From the NCBI RefSeq assembly GCF_032062135.1, contig NC_092862.1:98024547-98088546 (forward strand): a stretch of 64,000 nt of DNA, read 5' to 3'. The number at the start of each line of letters is the position of its first letter. Position 1 is the first letter of the stretch. The translations under genes were made by a program, and so were the position numbers. The DNA comes from Pyxicephalus adspersus (taxonomy: Eukaryota > Chordata > Amphibia > Anura > Pyxicephalidae). The notes beneath the pieces were generated by a model. The model was given only the letters and a program-made list of their open reading frames with translations. It was not told the origin of the DNA and did not search any database. Positions 60,897-64,000 of the stretch are shown here, piece after piece.

Positions 60897-60988
60897 AGCA
60901 CAAGGGTAATGTGGACTCCGCCGCTGCGTGAAAGCTTTTCATATCCATTCCTTGTTCTTCAGGTGTTACTGTTGACGTATATATTAAG
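60897..60988 (+). CDS. dpy19l1: dpy19l1 coding exon 8
   Basis: Residues 255-285. It encodes STRVMWTPPLRESFSYPFLV then LQVLLLTYILR. The PLRE(S/N) motif following a TR is invariant across dpy-19 proteins from nematodes to mammals. Acceptor GTCTATAG|AGC, donor ATTAAG|GTATGG. Confidence 0.97.
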
Positions 60989-61386
60989 GTATGGATCTCT
61001 ACAAATTCACTGGTGGGAACTGGTAATAGATTTTTTTTTCAAAAGTATTTGTAATAATGAACTTTATCTGTTAAGCCCTGATATCTGTAATATTATTTGG
61101 TATAGACTTTTTTTTTAATAATGATTGCTGCATTGTTTTACTGGATCTATGGTCCAATGTAACTCTGCTGAGCAGCTTGAAATCCTAACTGTGACCTCTT
61201 CTTATGTAACCAGTATTTGAACATGTTAAAGCAAGCAGCAACAGGCAGTACTTGACTGCTTACCTGCCCGCATTCATTTCTTGTGGATGGCCGTACACTG
61301 CGGTATCACCCTCGGGCACGATTCAGGGGTATGAGGAAGATATAACCACACCACAACCCCACTTCCAGTCTGATATAGCCCTTAGG

Positions 61387-61704
61387 TTACATACACGTGA
61401 GAGATGATTCTCTGCCAATTATTGATTCAGGGTAGTATCAGACGAGAATCTGATGTGTGAACAGTGGCATCCCGGCATCGTTTGTCGATCTGTCCTGGCA
61501 GATCCACAAACGACCTCAATGCAAGTAAGGGGGGAAAAGAGCGCAGCCAAGTGCCGCTCACTCATTCTAACCCCTCCTCTCTCCCTAGAGCAGAATGGCG
61601 CTGTATGCACAGCGCTCAATCATGCATGTTTCAGTCTTTTGTCGTCGAAAAGGATCATGAAAGATCCTTTCCAACAACAAAAGTCTAACTTCTGTATGTA
61701 GCCT
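61387..61704 (-). mobile_element. Harbinger-like short element, reversed copy with TTA flanks
   Basis: Ends GGTTACATACACG and CTGTATGTAGCC, each flanked by TTA (61384-61386, 61705-61707). Hairpins GGCGCTGTATGCACAGCGCT (61596-61615) and AAAAGGATCATGAAAGATCCTTT (61649-61671). Same order as the 31.2 kb copy. In dpy19l1 intron 9. Confidence 0.85.
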
Positions 61705-61709
61705 TACTG

Positions 61710-63075
61710 CTTTCTGACAGCTTTTTGCACCTATAATGAAATATTGTTACCTTGCCTGTTCACTGTAAATCCACAGTATCTCTGTGAAGCATAACCCCTA
61801 GTCACTTAACCCCCAGTCACTTTATACTCATTTTTCTGCCACTAAAATATCCAGTGTGAGTTGTTACCAGTGATGGAGAAGCCCCGGAAAGGTGCACTCA
61901 AATCTATGGCTGTCTGTTACTAAAAGCATCTTGGGGGTCTCTGACTTGGGTCAAGCCCTGACCACCAGCAGTCCCTCTACCAATCTGTTGCTTTAATTCG
62001 ATAATGGTAGTGGCTTCATAGATCACAGCATTTTGGCTAGTAAAATATTGTCTATGTAATGTCTGTTGTGAGGCAGAACGTGAGGATTTAAAAAATGAAA
62101 AGAGGATTTTTCTTTATATGTATCCTGTACGACATATATTTAATTGGCAGATTCTGGTAAATTGCCAGTAACTTTACTGTTTGTTTTATAGAACACCAAA
62201 CATTGGCAGAAGGAGCCTGATAGCACTTTGTGCTTCTAATGTCTTTTTTATGCTTCCGTGGCAGTTTGCCCAGTTTGTTCTTCTAACACAGGTAAGCTTT
62301 TTTGAAATTGCTATACTTAGGATGTATATCTGAGAATACAAACTAAATAGGATTATTGTATATTATTGATGCAAAAAAACAATGTAAACATATTTTTATG
62401 AATGAACTTGATTGGCATTATTTTTGTCATTCAACCAGTGTTGCTATGTAATGATAGATTTATAGAATTACTTTTAAATGCATTGTGCTGTACCAAATCT
62501 GTTGTTGGTATAAACTAATCAGCCATCATAAACCATCAGAGAGAGACTATTTCAGTTCCTGAGTAGAGGACATCCATTATCATCAGGCTCTCACCTCCAT
62601 GATCTCTGGGTATTACTGACTCTGGCCTTACTGTTTTGGATTTTAGTTCTTTCACTTATAGACACTCAGCATCACATTTGGACTGCACCTAGGGTGCTTA
62701 AGATTGCCTATTTCTCCAGGCTGACATCTACTCATTATATTTATGAGTCAGCCCAGTTCTTTTATCAGGGCTTCTGGAAGGTGTACTGAGAGAGCTGCAG
62801 TTTTCCTTTAAAGTTATGTACCGATATTTCCTTGAACCCCTCCCACCAGTCACAATCTAACTGCATTACATAGTGAGGCACAGGACACCAATGGAAATAA
62901 GGCATGCCATACAAAACTATTTTTTTTTTCAAATTTTCTTACCTTGTTGATGAGCAGGGGTACAAAAAGAAAAAAGTAAGGCAAAATTTAAGCAGAAAAA
63001 ACCTCAGCTTTAAGCCATAACTAGAAGTCCAACAATAAAATATGCCTATTATAGAATTTTTTTTGTTATTATTCC
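61710..63075. other. dpy19l1 introns 9-10 outside exon 9, no recognised feature
   Basis: Apart from the coding exon at 62192-62291 I see nothing to annotate. Confidence 0.5.
62192..62291 (+). CDS. dpy19l1: dpy19l1 coding exon 9
   Basis: Residues 285-318. RTPNIGRRSLIALCASNVFF then MLPWQFAQFVLLTQ; the PWQFAQF block is a dpy-19 hallmark. Acceptor TTTTATAG|AAC, donor ACACAG|GTAAGC. Confidence 0.97.
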
Positions 63076-63077
63076 AG

Positions 63078-63155
63078 ATTGCCTCACTTTTTGCAGTATA
63101 TCTCATTGGCTGCCTTGACTCGAGCAAGTTTTTAAAAATACTGTATACACACATG
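63078..63155 (+). CDS. dpy19l1: dpy19l1 coding exon 10
   Basis: Residues 319-344, IASLFAVYLIGCLDSSKFLK then ILYTHM, continuing a membrane span. Acceptor ATTCCAG|ATT, donor ACATG|GTAAGC. The open frame runs on both sides by chance, but splice signals and homology end the exon here. Confidence 0.95.
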
Positions 63156-63517
63156 GTAAGCGTTCTTGTATATAATATATATTTCTACTATATTGTTATG
63201 TTAGCATTCAGTCCATTTTATACTATTAATGAATGTTATAAGTACTACATACAGACACTAGATTTTCGTCTCCAGAGACAAATATTTGTTTATGGTCATC
63301 CCCAGCAAAGATCTAGCATTGGTACAGCTGTCCTCCATTTCTATTTAGTGATCTGTACTGCCATTGACATTGTTTTTCTAAGCTGGAATGATCTTTGCAC
63401 ATTGACATTATTTAGTAGACACAAATATTTTAATTTACCATCATTTATGGTAGTACAATTCCGTATGACTTTGCAGTTTCTTCCAAATTAACACAACGGC
63501 TTTTGAATTGTCCACAG

Positions 63518-63604
63518 GTTTCTTTGGCATTGTGCGTAATATTGATGTTTGGAAATTCTATGCTGTTGACATCCTATTATGCTTCATCTCTATTAATTAT
63601 TTGT
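63518..63604 (+). CDS. dpy19l1: dpy19l1 coding exon 11
   Basis: Residues 345-373. VSLALCVILMFGNSMLLTS then YYASSLLIIC; FGNSMLLTSYYASSL is identical to human DPY19L1 and less like L2 (FGNSMYLSSYYSSSL), which supports the L1 call. Acceptor TCCACAG|GTT, donor TTTGT|GTAAGT. Confidence 0.95.
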
Positions 63605-63747
63605 GTAAGTATGGAATAGCAATAGCTCCCCAATTCTTTATCAGTTTTGGTGATCTGGTCTGTTATGTCAGTGCACTGAAACAGCTATAACAGCACATTT
63701 GTCACTTATACATATGTGGTGTTCTAAACACATTCATTGTTTTACAG

Positions 63748-63804
63748 CTGATTGTTAGGAAGAGAATCTTTGCAAGCCTGGAAATTAATAAGTTTGTTAG
63801 TTGG
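63748..63804 (+). CDS. dpy19l1: dpy19l1 coding exon 12
   Basis: Residues 374-392, LIVRKRIFASLEINKFVSW. This is the variable segment after the SSLLII helix; it is in phase, with acceptor TTTTACAG|CTG and donor AGTTGG|GTAAGT. Conservation is weaker than in other exons, so confidence is slightly lower. The next exon lies beyond the window. Confidence 0.85.
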
Positions 63805-64000
63805 GTAAGTTTTTGTACAGTGTTTCTCCTTTCAATAAATATTGATAAATTGATTTGTGTCTTTTATTTTGGTTGAACAACTGACTACTATTGCAGTATA
63901 TTTACCATGGGATATCGACATATGTAGTTAATAACATGGATTGTTGCAGTGCGCTTCCTGACCTGTGATAGTACAGTACCTAGGCTTTCTTTTGTCTGCA

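Larger units (their letters stand above)
42935..64000 (+). other. dpy19l1: dpy19l1 gene, 5' part (protein C-mannosyltransferase, dpy-19 family)
   Basis: Gene-level entry. Twelve coding exons (44138 to 63804) join into 392 codons with every phase consistent and GT/AG borders throughout. The product matches the first part (about 58 percent) of vertebrate DPY19L1/DPY19L2: [70 protein letters not shown]. The family are multi-pass ER membrane enzymes that transfer mannose from dolichol-phosphate-mannose to tryptophan in WxxW sequons and thrombospondin repeats; DPY19L2 is also needed for acrosome attachment in mammals. L1 and L2 are close paralogues; most blocks favour L1, while GNQLGG and SSKFLKI look somewhat like L2, so the symbol is the likeliest rather than certain. 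The gene continues beyond the right edge. Confidence 0.92.

Noticed and set aside
63042..63491. 149-codon open frame near the right edge
   Set aside because: Only 63078-63155 is a real exon; the rest is intron read through, shown by homology and splice sites.
1..64000. CRISPR arrays, prokaryotic operons, phage or toxin modules
   Set aside because: None present; the tandem repeats are eukaryotic microsatellites and transposon copies.

Overview
The window is vertebrate nuclear DNA. It is AT-rich and intron-dominated, with spliced exons bounded by GT/AG and an interspersed-repeat load typical of an amphibian, most likely a frog (anuran). The organism call rests on the repeat mix (a tRNA-derived SINE in several copies, Tc1, hAT and PIF/Harbinger-like short elements, fold-back elements) and on protein sequences that are clearly vertebrate but diverged from mammals. 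There are no bacterial genes, operons or CRISPR arrays.

Two real protein-coding genes lie head to head. On the minus strand, from about 42.7 kb down past the left edge, is bbs9 (PTHB1, a BBSome subunit): one probable 5' untranslated exon and the first six coding exons (234 codons, all phases consistent). On the plus strand, from about 42.9 kb past the right edge, is a dpy-19-like C-mannosyltransferase gene, best called dpy19l1: one probable 5' untranslated exon and twelve coding exons (392 codons, all phases consistent). They share a compact promoter near 42.7-42.95 kb, containing an X-box-like RFX site next to an NRF1-like site and two GGCCAT/GCCATTTT YY1-like sites.

Layout. 1-8.8 kb: bbs9 intron 6, with a promoter-motif-bearing short element (1.26-1.78 kb) and a decayed multi-copy ORF of unknown family split by a Tc1 element (4.7-7.9 kb). 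8.8-10.1 kb: bbs9 exons 6 and 5. 10.1-29.7 kb: the large intron 4, with fold-back, Tc1-deletion, SINE and nested Harbinger-in-hAT copies and long TA runs. 29.7-37.5 kb: exons 4 to 1, with a SINE just upstream of exon 2 and a very CpG-rich element just upstream of exon 1. 38-42.5 kb: bbs9 intron 1. 42.5-43.03 kb: the shared promoter and first exons. 44.1-63.8 kb: dpy19l1 coding exons, with introns again full of short elements.

No complete new multi-gene system is present. The observations most worth following are the shared bbs9/dpy19l1 promoter, a nested insertion that fixes the target-site duplication of the local Harbinger-like family, the conserved multi-hairpin architecture of that family, a second short element family carrying NRF1/CRE/YY1-like motifs in fixed order, and the unassigned Cys-rich multi-copy ORF interrupted by Tc1.
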